Source: Xanthomonas albilineans
GTDB lineage: Bacteria; Pseudomonadota; Gammaproteobacteria; Xanthomonadales; Xanthomonadaceae
DNA length: 64,000 bases
Assembly (NCBI RefSeq): GCF_002939705.1
Contig: NZ_MDCB01000003.1
Location: 62,001 to 126,000 of the forward strand
Direction: 5' to 3'
Position numbers and translations under genes: made by a program. This document shows positions 17,567-28,800 of the stretch, one piece after another (the first letter of the stretch is position 1; the number at the start of each line of letters is the position of its first letter). The notes beneath the pieces are model-generated. The model did no database searches, was not told the origin of the DNA, and saw nothing but the letters and a program-made list of their open reading frames with translations.

Positions 17567-18670
17567 TCACTCCAGCGCAGCACAAGGCAGCGCCGGCAGA
17601 TCGCCACCCGCCAGGGCCACGGCCAATTGCGCATCGGCCTGTTCGACGTCGATGCCGTGCTGCAAGTACCACTCCGGCCGATAGTAGCTATGCGCGTAAC
17701 GCTCGCCGCTATCGCACAGGATGGTGACGATGGAACCGCGACGGCCCTGCGCACGCATGCGCATGGCCGCTTGCAACACACCGACGAAATTGGTGCCGGT
17801 GGAGCCGCCCACGCGCCGGCCCAGGCGCGCGCTGACATAACGCATCGCGGCCAAGCTCAGCGCATCGGGAACTTTGATCATCGCATCGATGCAACTGGGG
17901 ATGAAGCTCGGCTCCACCTGCGGACGGCCGATGCCCTCGATCCGCGAACCTCCGTTGCTGGTCAAGCAGGTGTAATCGCGCCCGGCCAGCGCCTCACGAT
18001 AGCCGTCGAAGAACAACGATATCTCCGGGTCCGCGCACAGAATCCGGGTGGGGTGGCGGCGGTAGCGCACGTAGCGCCCAAGGGTGGCGGCGGTTCCCCC
18101 GGTACCGGGGCTGCATACGATCCATTCCGGCACCGGGTACGACTCCTCCTGCATCTGCCGGAAGATCGATTCGGCGATGTTGTTATTGGCCCGCCAATCG
18201 GTGGCACGCTCGGCATAGAGAAACTGATCCATGAAGTGGCCGCCGGTTTCGCGCGCCAGTTGCGCGGCGTCGGCATGCAGATCGCACGCGCGCTCGATCA
18301 GGTGACAGCGCCCCCCCTGAAATTCGATCGCGGCGATCTTCTCCGGCGACGTCGTCGCCGGCATCACCGCGATGAACGGCAGTCCCAGCAAGCGGGCGAA
18401 ATAGGCTTCGGACACCGCGGTGGAACCACTGGAGGCTTCGATCACCGGCCGCCCCTCGCGCAGCCAGCCATTGGCCAGCGCGTACAGGAACAACGAGCGC
18501 GCCAGACGATGCTTGAGGCTGCCGGTGGGGTGGCTGGATTCGTCCTTGAAATACAGGTCGATCCCGGAGAAACCGGGCAGTTCCAAGGGGATCAGATGGG
18601 TGTCGGCCGAACGATTGAAATCGGCTTCGATCGTATGGATGGCGTTGGCCGTCCAGGCATGCTGAGTCAT
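17567..18670 (-). CDS. PLP-dependent cysteine synthase-family enzyme
   Basis: 367 residues, fold-type II PLP enzyme. The Schiff-base lysine is in [13 protein letters not shown] (about 45-57), the PLP phosphate loop is [13 protein letters not shown], and the ring-binding serine region is [13 protein letters not shown]. Compared with CysK it carries an extra C-terminal segment, as in the actinobacterial and xanthomonad L-cysteine desulfhydrase (Cds1) group, which releases sulfide from cysteine. Whether this copy synthesises or breaks down cysteine cannot be told from sequence. The ATG at 18670 ([11 protein letters not shown]) is chosen over the upstream start, which only adds basic low-complexity sequence. 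Confidence 0.85.
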   Translation of the reverse strand: MTQHAWTANAIHTIEADFNRSADTHLIPLELPGFSGIDLYFKDESSHPTGSLKHRLARSLFLYALANGWLREGRPVIEASSGSTAVSEAYFARLLGLPFIAVMPATTSPEKIAAIEFQGGRCHLIERACDLHADAAQLARETGGHFMDQFLYAERATDWRANNNIAESIFRQMQEESYPVPEWIVCSPGTGGTAATLGRYVRYRRHPTRILCADPEISLFFDGYREALAGRDYTCLTSNGGSRIEGIGRPQVEPSFIPSCIDAMIKVPDALSLAAMRYVSARLGRRVGGSTGTNFVGVLQAAMRMRAQGRRGSIVTILCDSGERYAHSYYRPEWYLQHGIDVEQADAQLAVALAGGDLPALPCAALE

Positions 18671-18843
18671 GATGATGCAGAAACGGAGAGACAGCGCCCA
18701 CGATACACGTCCATCCAGGTGTCCGTCCGCACGTCGACGGCGTCGACGTACCGAACCTGGCGGATTACAGGGGTCCAGATGGTCGCCACGCTGCACATGC
18801 AGTCCGAACGCGCACCATCACAGCGGCGCGTACGCACCCAACA

Positions 18844-19317
18844 TCAAGCATGCATTGCGCTATCCACGCCTGCCAGCAACGGACGCGGCGGACGCAAAGC
18901 CCCCAGCGTACCGACCAGATCGCGGTAGCCACGTGCGAGTTGCGCGAACAGACCCGCGTCGCAGTCGCGCGTTTCTGCGACTGCATGGTAAGCACCGCGG
19001 CCAAGATCGATGAAGTAGTCCACGCTGACCCGACGCCGCGCGGCCAGGCCGGGAAACAACCCGGCGATCAACAAACAGCTATCGCCGACCTCGCGCAACG
19101 CATTGGCACGGACACCCCCGACCTGCTCCTGTGCATGCAACCAGGCCAGCGCCTGAGTGCGCGCCAACAACTGCGCATCGCGCTGATAGCGCAACAGCAC
19201 GAACACCAGATAGTGCTCGCGCGATACATCCAACGGCCGGCCCCGACGCTGCCCGGCCTCCTGCACCAACGCCTGCCATAGCTCGGCCGGCGCCCCCTGT
19301 CTGAAAGACTCGTACAT
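18844..19317 (-). CDS. Conserved-looking helical protein of unknown function
   Basis: 157 residues, not recognised. It reads as a compact all-helical cytosolic protein without signal peptide or membrane segment, with alternating Ala/Leu/Arg helices and a short aromatic motif (RRRVSVDYFIDLGRGAYHAVAE) near residues 95-116. Codon use and GC match the neighbouring core genes, which supports a real gene. It is transcribed towards the cysteine synthase-like gene, 173 bases away, so a shared transcript is possible. Confidence 0.65.
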   Translation of the reverse strand: MYESFRQGAPAELWQALVQEAGQRRGRPLDVSREHYLVFVLLRYQRDAQLLARTQALAWLHAQEQVGGVRANALREVGDSCLLIAGLFPGLAARRRVSVDYFIDLGRGAYHAVAETRDCDAGLFAQLARGYRDLVGTLGALRPPRPLLAGVDSAMHA

Positions 19318-19846
19318 ACGTGCTCCTGGGTGGTGGAAACCCTTGGCTGGAGCTTATGCATAACCCGGGCCAGGACGTTGGCAGTCGACATCGCCGACTG
19401 CCAGAAAAACCGGCCAGCGCGTGGCGCTGTCAACAGCGTATTTTAAGAACGATGTGTCGACGGAGGTATCGAAATGACCGCGATTGCACATCCCGCATAC
19501 GCTTGAGAACTTGGCACGAGGAAGTTGCATCGCCGGCTGACTTGGCACCTGGTATCGAGACCATCACTGCCTATTCCTCCAATGAACCGATCTATGCATC
19601 CATACCCAAATCCACCAAGCAGTCTTTAACCGGAAGGAAGGATGGATGGCATCAAGATTCAAGCGCAACAGGCGATTTGGAAGCAGCACTCTTGCCCCGC
19701 ATCGCCTGGCGCAAACCCGAACACACTCTCCACCCATGGCATGCTACGTCCGGCACGTAGACCATGCGCAGGGTCGCAGAGATCGACCGACCCAGGCAGC
19801 AGCGGTGCGGGCCTGACAATGGCGATACCACCGTAGACCGCCAGGC
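19318..19846. other. 529-base gap with no convincing gene
   Basis: This stretch lies upstream of the helical unknown protein and downstream of queF. Short open frames exist on both strands, but none has a ribosome site or recognisable protein. The middle (about 19440-19640) is less GC-rich than its surroundings. A 9-bp perfect hairpin at 19379-19403 is the only structure I can point to. Confidence 0.5.
19379..19403. repeat. 9-bp inverted repeat in the 19.3-19.8 kb gap
   Basis: TGGCAGTCG (19379-19387), a 7-base loop and CGACTGCCA (19395-19403). It lies 62 bases upstream of the unknown gene ending at 18844 and could sit in its 5' leader. It is followed by GAAAAA on the plus strand, so it is not an intrinsic terminator. 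Confidence 0.5.
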
Positions 19847-20665
19847 TTATTGACGCGGATCGCGCAGGAACGTCAATGGCGCGACGACGTCAGGCGTGGC
19901 ACGCCAGGGATTGATATCCAAACCGCCACGCCGGGTGTAGCGCGCTTCGACCTGTAACGACTGCGGATGGCATCGACTCATGATGTCCTGGAAAATGCGC
20001 TCGACGCATTGTTCGTGGAAACCCGCATGCTCGCGAAAGCTGACGAGGTAGCGCAGCAGGCCCGCACGGTCGATGCGTCCACCGCGATAACGCAAGTACA
20101 GCGAGGCCCAGTCCGGTTGGCCGGTGACCGGGCAGTTGGACTTGAGTAGAGCGCTGGTGAGGGTTTCTTCGACCACCTCATCCGCGGCGGCGAATAGAAA
20201 CTCCGGATGCGGCGGGCCATAGTTGTCGATGGCGATGTCTAGAATGTCCAGCGACTCGCCTTGCGCGACCGTCTCCAATGGCGGCAGGCCGAATTCCATG
20301 GCCACATCGGCGCCGGCGCGTGCCGACAAGTCGGTAACGATGCAACTGCGCAGCGCTTCGGCGCTATTAAAACGCATCGCGTTGAGTGAATTGAGATACA
20401 GCTTGAGCGACTTGGATTCGATCAACGACGGCGAAGTGCATGGGACGTGCAAGGTCGCCGTCGCGACGCAGGGCTTACCCCGCGGATCCAACCAACTCAG
20501 CTCGTAGGCATGCCAACGATCCAGACCAAAGAATGGCAAGGCTCCGGCATCGATGCCGATCTCGGTGCGCGCGGCAGCGCGCGGAATGGGAAACAGCAGC
20601 GCTGGATCGTACTTCTCCGGATACGTGACCTCGCGGCCGAGACTGGAATCCTGTGGGGTGTTCAT
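19847..20665 (-). CDS. queF: NADPH-dependent 7-cyano-7-deazaguanine reductase QueF
   Basis: 272 residues, the long two-domain (tunnel-fold) form. It reduces preQ0 to preQ1 in queuosine tRNA-modification synthesis. The catalytic cysteine is in [13 protein letters not shown], the NADPH/substrate segment includes [13 protein letters not shown] (the QueF motif E(S/L)K(S/A)hK), and HEQCVERI follows. The ATG at 20665 begins [16 protein letters not shown] as in the family; the open frame upstream to 20830 is not coding-like. queD lies about 11 kb away, so two queuosine steps occur in this window. Confidence 0.95.
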   Translation of the reverse strand: MNTPQDSSLGREVTYPEKYDPALLFPIPRAAARTEIGIDAGALPFFGLDRWHAYELSWLDPRGKPCVATATLHVPCTSPSLIESKSLKLYLNSLNAMRFNSAEALRSCIVTDLSARAGADVAMEFGLPPLETVAQGESLDILDIAIDNYGPPHPEFLFAAADEVVEETLTSALLKSNCPVTGQPDWASLYLRYRGGRIDRAGLLRYLVSFREHAGFHEQCVERIFQDIMSRCHPQSLQVEARYTRRGGLDINPWRATPDVVAPLTFLRDPRQ

Positions 20666-21116
20666 GCCTTGCAGTGTAATCGGCAGGGTCTGGCTGGCAG
20701 ATGTACACGTCAGGCTGGGCTGCAATGCCAATGACGACAGCGATCCGCGCCGGGCACTCGGGCTCCGGGCACAGGCCAGGGTGAGAACGACAAGCCAGCG
20801 CGTGGACGAGCACCAGCAGACTCCAGGCATGGCGATCTACAAGTCGATGCGGATGAGGCATTCAGGCGAGGTAGTGCATTGGCGGCAGGCGCAGAACGGC
20901 CAATATTGGCGCCGCGGCGTGAAAACCCTTGGCAATCCGTGTCAACCGATGCCGCGCAGGTGCGTTTCCGCAGCCAGTGACCGACGTGACAGGCATCGGC
21001 GGTCTATCCCTTCAGTCATGGTCCAATCGCAACACAGCGGCGATATGCTTAGCCTATCCCACTAGCCACTGCGGACGGGCCTTACCCGCCCCGCTTTGCC
21101 ACAGGAGTTTCCTCGG
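20666..21116. other. 451-base divergent intergenic region queF/mdtA
   Basis: Between the divergently transcribed queF and the RND efflux operon. I see no coding-like frame, RNA motif or regulator gene. It must hold both promoters, but I could not identify them with confidence. AGGAG at 21103-21107 is the mdtA ribosome binding site. Confidence 0.5.
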
Positions 21117-22349
21117 ATGTCGCGTTTCTGGAAGATTGCACTGCTGATCCTCACAGCAGTGGTCGTCGTGATGGTGGGATCACGTGTCCTGCATGGTGGC
21201 TGGCATCACGGCGCGGACATGGACGCCGAGACCGACAACACGCCGGTTCCGGTGACGGTGGTCGCGGCGACCCGTCAGGCCGTGCCGATCTACGCCACCG
21301 CCACTGGCACGGTCACAGCACTAAGCACCGTCACCGTCAACCCACAGGTCGGTGGTCAGCTGTTGAGCCTGAATTTCCGCGAGGGCCAGGAAGTGAAGAA
21401 GGGCGACCTGCTGGCGCAGATCGATCCCCGTTCGCTGCAGGCCAGCTACGACCAGGCGGCGGCCAGCAAACGCCAGAATCAGGCACTACTCGCCACCGCG
21501 CGCTCCACGTTCCAGCGCTCCGACACGCCCGCCTACCGCCAGTACGTTGCCAAGACCGACCTGGATACGCAACGCAACCAGGTGGCGCAGTATGAAGCGG
21601 CGGTGGCAGCCAACGACGCGCAAATGCGCGCGGCGCAGGTGCAGTTGCAGTACACCCGCATCCTTGCCCCGAACGATGGCCTCACCGGCCTGCGCGGTGT
21701 GGATGTGGGCAACATCGTCACCACCAGCAGCAACATCGTCACCATCACCCAGATCCACCCGATCTATGTGACCTTCAACCTGCCCGAGCGGCAGTTGCAG
21801 GAGGTACGCCAGGCGCAGGCGGCCGGTCCGCTGTCGATCGCGGCGCTGGACCGCACCGATGCGCATGTAATCACCGGCGACGGCCATGTGGATGTCATCG
21901 ACAACCAGATCAGCGCCGACACCGGTACGTTCAGGGTCCGCGCCCAATTCCCCAATACCGACGGGAATCTGTGGCCTGGGCAGTTCGTCAATGTGCGACT
22001 GACCCTGCGCACCATGCCCGACGCCGTGGTGGTCCCGACGCAGGCGGTGCAGCGCGGCCCCAACGGCGATTACGTGTATCTGATGCAGGGCGACAATAAG
22101 GTCAAGATGCAGACGGTGCTACAAGGCGTGGACGTGGGCGATACCCAGGTGCAGCTCGTGCAGGGCCTGAAGGCCGGTGAACGTGTCGTCACCGAAGGGC
22201 AATTCCGGCTCAAGCCAGGCACCAAGGTCAACGCGCTCAAGCCCGGCGAGGCGCCACCGGCGCCGACCGAAGCCGAACTAAAGGCCGCCGAAGAAAAACA
22301 GAAACGCCGGGAAGCCAACGGTGGCGGACATCGCGGCGGGCCGCACTGA
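21117..22349 (+). CDS. mdtA: RND efflux membrane-fusion protein (MdtA/MuxA type)
   Basis: 410 residues. An N-terminal membrane anchor (about 5-24) leads into the lipoyl/hairpin architecture of periplasmic adaptor proteins: the barrel-sandwich half GGQLLSLNFREGQEVKKGDLLAQIDPR, an alpha-hairpin (about 105-165), then YTRILAPNDGLTGLRGVDVGNIV and a beta-barrel domain. The C-terminus is charged (EEKQKRREANGGGHRGGPH). It links the inner-membrane pumps to an outer-membrane channel. AGGAG sits 9 bases before the ATG at 21117. Two RND pump genes follow in the same direction. Confidence 0.9.
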   Translation: MSRFWKIALLILTAVVVVMVGSRVLHGGWHHGADMDAETDNTPVPVTVVAATRQAVPIYATATGTVTALSTVTVNPQVGGQLLSLNFREGQEVKKGDLLAQIDPRSLQASYDQAAASKRQNQALLATARSTFQRSDTPAYRQYVAKTDLDTQRNQVAQYEAAVAANDAQMRAAQVQLQYTRILAPNDGLTGLRGVDVGNIVTTSSNIVTITQIHPIYVTFNLPERQLQEVRQAQAAGPLSIAALDRTDAHVITGDGHVDVIDNQISADTGTFRVRAQFPNTDGNLWPGQFVNVRLTLRTMPDAVVVPTQAVQRGPNGDYVYLMQGDNKVKMQTVLQGVDVGDTQVQLVQGLKAGERVVTEGQFRLKPGTKVNALKPGEAPPAPTEAELKAAEEKQKRREANGGGHRGGPH

Positions 22350-22604
22350 GTGAACGCGCCAGACATGTGCCTTAGCAGTCCTGTAACGCCCGTGCGCCGC
22401 GTGCGCGTGCTATGGCATGCGATTGGCCGCGTGCGCCTCGCGCAAGCGCTCATGTGCATGGACACCGACACCATCGCCACCGCTTCCAGCCCCACCCGCC
22501 CCGCCTCGGCCATCACATCGGGCCGGCTCCGGTAGCGCGAACACTGCCGTTTCTCCCGCTGTCGGCACAGCCGCACCGGACTTCCACCAGCAAGGATTAC
22601 CCCC

Positions 22605-25600
22605 GTGGGCTTTTCGACGCTCTTCATCCGCCGCCCGATCGCCACCACCTTGCTGATGGCAGGCGTGCTGCTGCTCGGCATCCTCGGCTACCAGCGATTG
22701 CCGGTGTCGGCGCTGCCGGAAATCGACGCACCCAGCCTTGTGGTGACCACGCAGTACCCCGGCGCCAACGCCAGCACCATGGCCTCGCTGGTGACCACGC
22801 CGCTGGAACGCCAGCTCGGACAGATTTCCGGTCTGCAGATGATGACCTCCGATTCGTCGGCCGGATTGTCCACGATCGTGTTGCAGTTCGCGATGGACCG
22901 CAACATCGACATCGCCGCACAGGACGTGCAGGCGGCGATTCGTCAGTCCATCCTGCCCCAGTCGCTGCCGTACCAACCGGTCTACAACCGGGTGAACCCG
23001 GCCGATGCGGCGATCCTCACGCTCAAGCTCAGTTCCGACACGCTGACGCTGCGCGATGTGAACAACTACGCCGACTCGATCCTGGCCCAGCGGCTGTCGC
23101 AGGTGCCGGGCGTGGGTCTGGTGTCGATCGCCGGCAACGTTCGCCCAGCGGTGCGCATCCAGGTCAACCCGGCGCAACTGTCGAACATGGGCCTGACCAT
23201 GGAAGGGCTGCGCAGCGCACTGACCCAGACCAACGTCAACGCGCCGAAGGGATCATTGAACGGCAAGACCCAGTCCTACAGCATCGGCACCAACGACCAG
23301 TTGTCCAGTGCCGCCGACTACAGCGACACCGTCATCAGCTACCGCAACGGCGCGCCGGTGCGGCTATCGGACGTGGCCAAGGTGGTGGACGGCGTGGAGA
23401 ACGACCAACTTGCCGCCTGGGCCGACGGCAAACCAGCGGTGCTGCTGGAGGTGCGCCGCCAGCCCGGCGCCAACATCGTGCAGACCGTGGAGAATATCCG
23501 CGCGATCCTGCCGCAGTTGCGCAAGGTGCTCCCGAGCGGCGTGCATCTGGACGTGTTCTCCGACCGCACCGAGACCATCCGCGCCTCGGTGCATGAGGTC
23601 AAATTCACCCTGATCCTGACCATCGGCCTGGTTGTGGCGGTGATCTTCGTGTTCCTGCGCCGGCTGTGGGCCACCATCATTCCGTCGGTGGCGGTGCCGC
23701 TGTCGTTGGCCGGCACCTTCGCGGTGATGACCTTCGCCGGCATGTCACTGGACAACCTCTCATTGATGGCCCTGGTGGTGGCAACTGGCTTCGTGGTCGA
23801 CGATGCGATCGTGATGATCGAAAACATCGTGCGCTACATCGAACAGGGCAAGAGCGGACGCGAGGCGGCGGAAATCGGCGCGCGCCAGATCGGCTTCACC
23901 GTGCTCTCGCTCACCGTGTCGCTGGTGGCGGTGTTCCTGCCGCTGATCTTGATGCCCGGGGTCACCGGCCGCCTGTTCCACGAGTTCGCCTGGGTGCTGA
24001 GCATTGCGGTGGTGATCTCGATGCTGGTATCGCTGACGCTCACGCCGATGATGTGCGCGTACCTGCTCAAACCCGATGCGTTGCCCGAAGGCGAAGACGC
24101 GCACGAGCGGGCGACGGCGGCCGGCAAAACCACGCTGTGGACACGCACTGTGGCGCTGTACGAACGCAGCCTGGACTGGGTGCTGGATCATCAACAGCTG
24201 ACCCTGATGGTGGCACTGGCAACGATGGTGCTGACCGTGCTGCTGTACGTGTTGATCCCCAAGGGCTTGTTGCCCGAGCAAGACACCGGGCTGATCACCG
24301 GCGTGGTGCAGGCCGACCAGAATGTGGCGTTCCCGCAGATGCTAAAACGCACCCAGGCGGTGGCCGAGGCGCTGCGCCGCGATCCAGCCGTGACCGGGGT
24401 GGCTGCCTTCATCGGTGCCGGCTCGATGAATCCCACACTCAACCAAGGTCAGCTCAGCATCGTGCTGAAGCCGCGCAACACGCGCGGCAGCCTGGAAGAA
24501 CTGCTGCCACGACTGCAACAGGCGGCGGCCGGGTTGCCGGGCGTCGCGCTGTACTTGAAACCAGTGCAGGACGTGACCCTGGACACCCGCGTGGCCGCCA
24601 CCGAATACCAGTACTCGCTATCGGACATGGACAGCACCGAACTGGCGACCCAGGCCACGCGCCTGACCGAGGCGCTGCGCAAGCGCCCGGAACTGGCCGA
24701 TGTGGGCAACAATCTGGCCAACCAGGGCCGCGCGTTGGAACTGTCGGTGGACCGCGACAAGGCCAGCACGCTCGGCGTACCGATGCAGACCATCGACGAC
24801 ACCCTCTACGACGCGTTCGGCCAGCGCCAGATCTCGACCATCTTCACCCAGCTCAACCAATACCGGGTGGTGTTGGAGGTGGCCCCGGAATTCCGTACCA
24901 GCACCGCGTTACTGAATCAATTGGCGGTGGCCAGCAACGGCAGCGGCGCGCTGACCGCCAGCAACGCCACCAGCTTCGGTCAGACAACATCGAGCAATTC
25001 TTCCACCGCCACCGGCATCGGCGCGCAGAACATCGGCATCGCCGTCGGCGCCGGCGGCACCGTGCCGTTGACGGCGCTGGCCAACGCCAAGCTGGCGACC
25101 ACGCCGCTGGTGGTCAGCCACCAGCAGCAACTGCCGGCCGTGACGCTATCGTTCAACCTGGCGCCGGGCTACTCGCTGTCGCAGGCGGTGTCGGCAATCG
25201 AGCAGACCCAGGCGCAGTTGCAATTGCCGCAGCAAGTACATGCCGAATTCATCGGCAAAGCCGCCGAGTTCAACGGCAGCCAGACCGATGTGGTGTGGCT
25301 GCTGCTCGCCTCGGTGGTGCTGATCTACATCGTGCTCGGCGTGCTCTACGAGAGCTACATCCATCCGCTGACGATCATCTCCACGCTGCCGCCGGCCGGC
25401 GTCGGCGCACTGCTGGCGCTGATGCTGTGCGGGCTGAGCCTGTCGGTAGATGGCATCGTCGGCATCGTGCTGTTGATCGGCATCGTCAAGAAGAACGCGA
25501 TCATGATGATCGACTTCGCGATCGACGCACGCCGCGAAGGCGCCAATGCGCACGACGCGATCCGCCGCGCCTGTCTATTGCGCTTCCGCCCGATCATGAT

Positions 25601-25838
25601 GACCACCGCCGCGGCGATGCTCGGTGCGCTGCCGCTTGCCCTGGGCGATGGCATCGGCTCGGAACTGCGCCGACCCTTGGGCCTGTCCATCGTCGGCGGC
25701 CTGCTGCTGTCGCAGTTGGTCACGCTGTACACCACACCGGTGATCTATCTGTATATGGAGCGCGCCGCCGAACGCCTGCGCGCCTATCGCGCGCGGCGCG
25801 CGGCGCGGGCTGGTACGGTCGCGGGGGAGCAGGCATGA
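22605..25838 (+). CDS. mdtB: RND efflux pump subunit (MdtB/MuxB type)
   Basis: 1077 residues, the usual RND size with 12 membrane segments and two large periplasmic loops. It begins STLFIRRPIATTLLMAGVLLLGILGYQRLPVSALPEID, and the fourth membrane segment carries VATGFVVDDAIVMIENI, the proton-relay Asp pair of the HAE1 family. The start is GTG at 22605 with AAGGA about 10 bases upstream. In Gram-negative bacteria this subunit pairs with the next gene in a heteromultimeric pump. It lies 255 bases after mdtA, a gap with no coding signal. Confidence 0.92.
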   Translation: MGFSTLFIRRPIATTLLMAGVLLLGILGYQRLPVSALPEIDAPSLVVTTQYPGANASTMASLVTTPLERQLGQISGLQMMTSDSSAGLSTIVLQFAMDRNIDIAAQDVQAAIRQSILPQSLPYQPVYNRVNPADAAILTLKLSSDTLTLRDVNNYADSILAQRLSQVPGVGLVSIAGNVRPAVRIQVNPAQLSNMGLTMEGLRSALTQTNVNAPKGSLNGKTQSYSIGTNDQLSSAADYSDTVISYRNGAPVRLSDVAKVVDGVENDQLAAWADGKPAVLLEVRRQPGANIVQTVENIRAILPQLRKVLPSGVHLDVFSDRTETIRASVHEVKFTLILTIGLVVAVIFVFLRRLWATIIPSVAVPLSLAGTFAVMTFAGMSLDNLSLMALVVATGFVVDDAIVMIENIVRYIEQGKSGREAAEIGARQIGFTVLSLTVSLVAVFLPLILMPGVTGRLFHEFAWVLSIAVVISMLVSLTLTPMMCAYLLKPDALPEGEDAHERATAAGKTTLWTRTVALYERSLDWVLDHQQLTLMVALATMVLTVLLYVLIPKGLLPEQDTGLITGVVQADQNVAFPQMLKRTQAVAEALRRDPAVTGVAAFIGAGSMNPTLNQGQLSIVLKPRNTRGSLEELLPRLQQAAAGLPGVALYLKPVQDVTLDTRVAATEYQYSLSDMDSTELATQATRLTEALRKRPELADVGNNLANQGRALELSVDRDKASTLGVPMQTIDDTLYDAFGQRQISTIFTQLNQYRVVLEVAPEFRTSTALLNQLAVASNGSGALTASNATSFGQTTSSNSSTATGIGAQNIGIAVGAGGTVPLTALANAKLATTPLVVSHQQQLPAVTLSFNLAPGYSLSQAVSAIEQTQAQLQLPQQVHAEFIGKAAEFNGSQTDVVWLLLASVVLIYIVLGVLYESYIHPLTIISTLPPAGVGALLALMLCGLSLSVDGIVGIVLLIGIVKKNAIMMIDFAIDARREGANAHDAIRRACLLRFRPIMMTTAAAMLGALPLALGDGIGSELRRPLGLSIVGGLLLSQLVTLYTTPVIYLYMERAAERLRAYRARRAARAGTVAGEQA

Positions 25839-25869
25839 GTTCAAGTGCGACCCGGCGGAACTCGGCCGC

Positions 25870-28800
25870 ATGAACATTTCCGCGCCCTTCATCCGTCGCC
25901 CGATCGGCACCGCACTGCTGGCCATTGGCCTGTTCGTGATGGGCATGCTCTGCTACTTGCGGCTGAGCGTGGCGGCGCTGCCGAACATCTCGATTCCGGT
26001 CATCTTCGTCCAAGCCACCCAGGCTGGGGCCGATGCCTCGACCATGGCCGCCACGGTCACCGCGCCATTGGAACGGCACCTGGGCCAGTTGCCCGGGATC
26101 GACACCATGCGCTCCTCCAGCTCGGAGGGCAACAGCCAGGTGTTCATGATCTTCCAGAGCACACGCAACATCGATTCGGCGGCGCAGGACGTGCAGACCG
26201 CGATCAACGCCGCGCAAGCCGACCTGCCATCGGGTCTTGGCACCCCGCAATACGAGAAGGCCAACCCCAACGACGCGCCGGTCATCGCCATCGCCCTGAC
26301 CTCGGACACACAGTCGGCCGACGAGTTGTACAACGTTGCCGATTCGCTGCTGGCGCAACACTTGCGCCAGATCAACGGCGTGTCCTCGGTCGATATCGGC
26401 GGCGCTTCGACCCCAGCGGTACGGGTGGACGTGAACTTGCGCGCGCTCAACGCGATGGGCCTGACCCCGGACGATCTACGCAACGCCGTGCGCGCAGCCA
26501 ACGTGACCTCGCCCACCGGCTTTCTCAGCGACGGCGTGTCCACCACCGCCATCGTCGCCAACGACGCGGTGGCCAAAGCCGCCGATTTCGGCCAAGTCGT
26601 GATCGCACAACAACAAGGCCGTACGGTGCGTCTGCGCGACATCGCCAATGTCTACGATGGCCAGCAGGACGCATACCAGGCCGCCTGGTTGAACGGAAAA
26701 CGGGCCGTGGTGATGTACGTGTTCACTCGCGCCGGCGCCAACATTGTGGAGACGGTGGACCGGGTCAAGGCGCAGATCCCGATGCTGCATACCTACCTGC
26801 AGCCCGGCACCAAGATGACCGCCTATTTCGACCGCACTCCAACCATTCGTGCGTCGTTGAACGAGGTGCAGGCCACGCTGTTGATCAGCCTGGCCATGGT
26901 GGTGATGACCATGGCGATGTTCCTGCGCCGGCTGGCGCCGACGCTGATCGCCGCGGCGACCGTGCCGCTCTCGCTGGCAGGCGCCGCGTTGGTGATGTCC
27001 ATCCTGGGCTACACCCTGAACAACTTGAGCCTACTGGCGCTGGTGATCGCGATCGGCTTCGTCGTCGACGATGCCATCGTGGTCATCGAGAACATCATGC
27101 GCCATCTCGACGAAGGCATGTCGCGCATGGACGCCGCCCTGGTCGGCGCACGCGAAATCGGCTTCACCATCGTCTCAATCACCGCCTCGCTGGTGGCGGT
27201 ATTCATTCCGATGCTGTTCGCCGGCGGCATCATGGGACTGTTCTTCCGCGAGTTCACCGTCACCTTGGTGGCCGCCATCTGTGTCTCGGCGGCGGTGTCG
27301 CTGACCCTGACCCCGATGCTGTGTAGCCGTTTCCTGTCCGCGCACGCCGAACCCGAACGGCCCGGCCGCATCGGCGCTTGGCTGGAACGCATGCACGCCG
27401 GCATGCTACGCGTGTACACCGTGGCGCTGGACTTCTCGCTACGCCACACGCTGCTGCTGGCGCTGACCCCGCTGCTGCTGATCGTCGCCATGGTGTTTTT
27501 ACTCGGGATGATGAAAAAAGGCGCGTTCCCCGCGCAGGACACCGGCCTGATCTGGGGCCGCGCGACGTCCAGCGCCACCGTGTCCTTCGCCGACATGCTC
27601 AGCCGACAGCGCCGTATCACCGACATGCTGATGTCCGATCCGGCGGTAAAAACCGTCGGCGCACGCCTGGGCAGCAGCCGGCAGGGCTCCAGCGCCAGCT
27701 TCAACATCGAGCTCAAGCAACGCGACGAGGGCCGCACCGATACCACAGCGGAAGTGCTGACGCGGCTGAGTGCCAAAGCCGACCGCTACCCGGACCTTCA
27801 ATTGCGTCTACACGCGATCCAGGACCTACCCAGCAACGACGGAGGCGGTACCAGCCAGGGCGCGCAGTACCGCGTGTCGCTACAGGGCAACGATGCCGCA
27901 CAGTTGCAGCAGTGGCTGCCCAAGCTGGAGGCGGCGCTGAAGCAAAACCCGAAACTGCGTGATGTCGGCAGCGACGTGGACAGCCCCGGATTACGCCAAA
28001 ACATCGTCATCAACCGTCCACTGGCCGCACGTCTTGGGGTATCGATCGGCGCCATCGATGGCGCACTGTACGGCGCCTTCGGCCAGCGCCAGATCTCCAC
28101 GATCTACTCCAACCTCAACCAGTACAGCGTGGTGGTGAACGCATTGCCCGATCAGACCACCACGCCGGCGGCGCTGAACCGCATCTACGTGCCGGCGCGC
28201 AACGGCACGATGATTCCGCTCATGGCAATCGCGCACCAGGTGCCGGGCCTGGCACCGTCGCAAATCACCCATCGAGACCAATACACCACCATGGACCTGA
28301 GCTACAACCTGGCGCCAGACGTGAGTACCGGTGAAGCCGATGCGATCATCCAGGTCACCGCCAACGGTCTGCGTATGCCTGGCGACATCCGCATTGCCGA
28401 TAAAGACGACTTCACCGCGAAGATGCAACCAAATTCAATGCTGGTGCTGGTGCTGACGGCGATCGCGGTGGTCTACATCGTGCTGGGCATGTTGTACGAG
28501 AGTCTGGTGCATCCGGTGACGATCCTGTCCACGCTGCCAGCCGCGGGTATGGGCGCGCTGCTGGCGCTGTGGATCACCGACACCGAACTATCGGTGGTCT
28601 CGATGATCGCGCTGGTGCTGCTGATCGGCATCGTCAAGAAGAACGCGATCATGATGATCGACTTCGCTCTGGTCGTCGAACGCACGCATGGCAAAACGCC
28701 CATGGAAGCCGTGCGCGAAGCTTGTTTGGTGCGCTTCCGCCCGATCATGATGACCACCATGGTGGCGATCCTGGCGGCGGTGCCGCTGGCGGTGGGCCTG

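Noticed and set aside
19512..19530. Sigma54-like site TGGCACG...TTGCA in the 19.3-19.8 kb gap
   Set aside because: The GG and GC dinucleotides are 12 bases apart rather than the strict 10, and no suitable gene follows.
19320..19760. 146-residue open frame on the plus strand
   Set aside because: No ribosome site, no recognisable domain, mixed composition and no support from the neighbourhood; treated as non-coding.
22350..22535. 61-residue frame in the mdtA-mdtB gap
   Set aside because: No membrane or adaptor features and no ribosome site; likely chance.
23666..25873. 735-residue frame inside the RND pump gene
   Set aside because: Shadow frame of mdtB, His/Arg-rich with no membrane segments.
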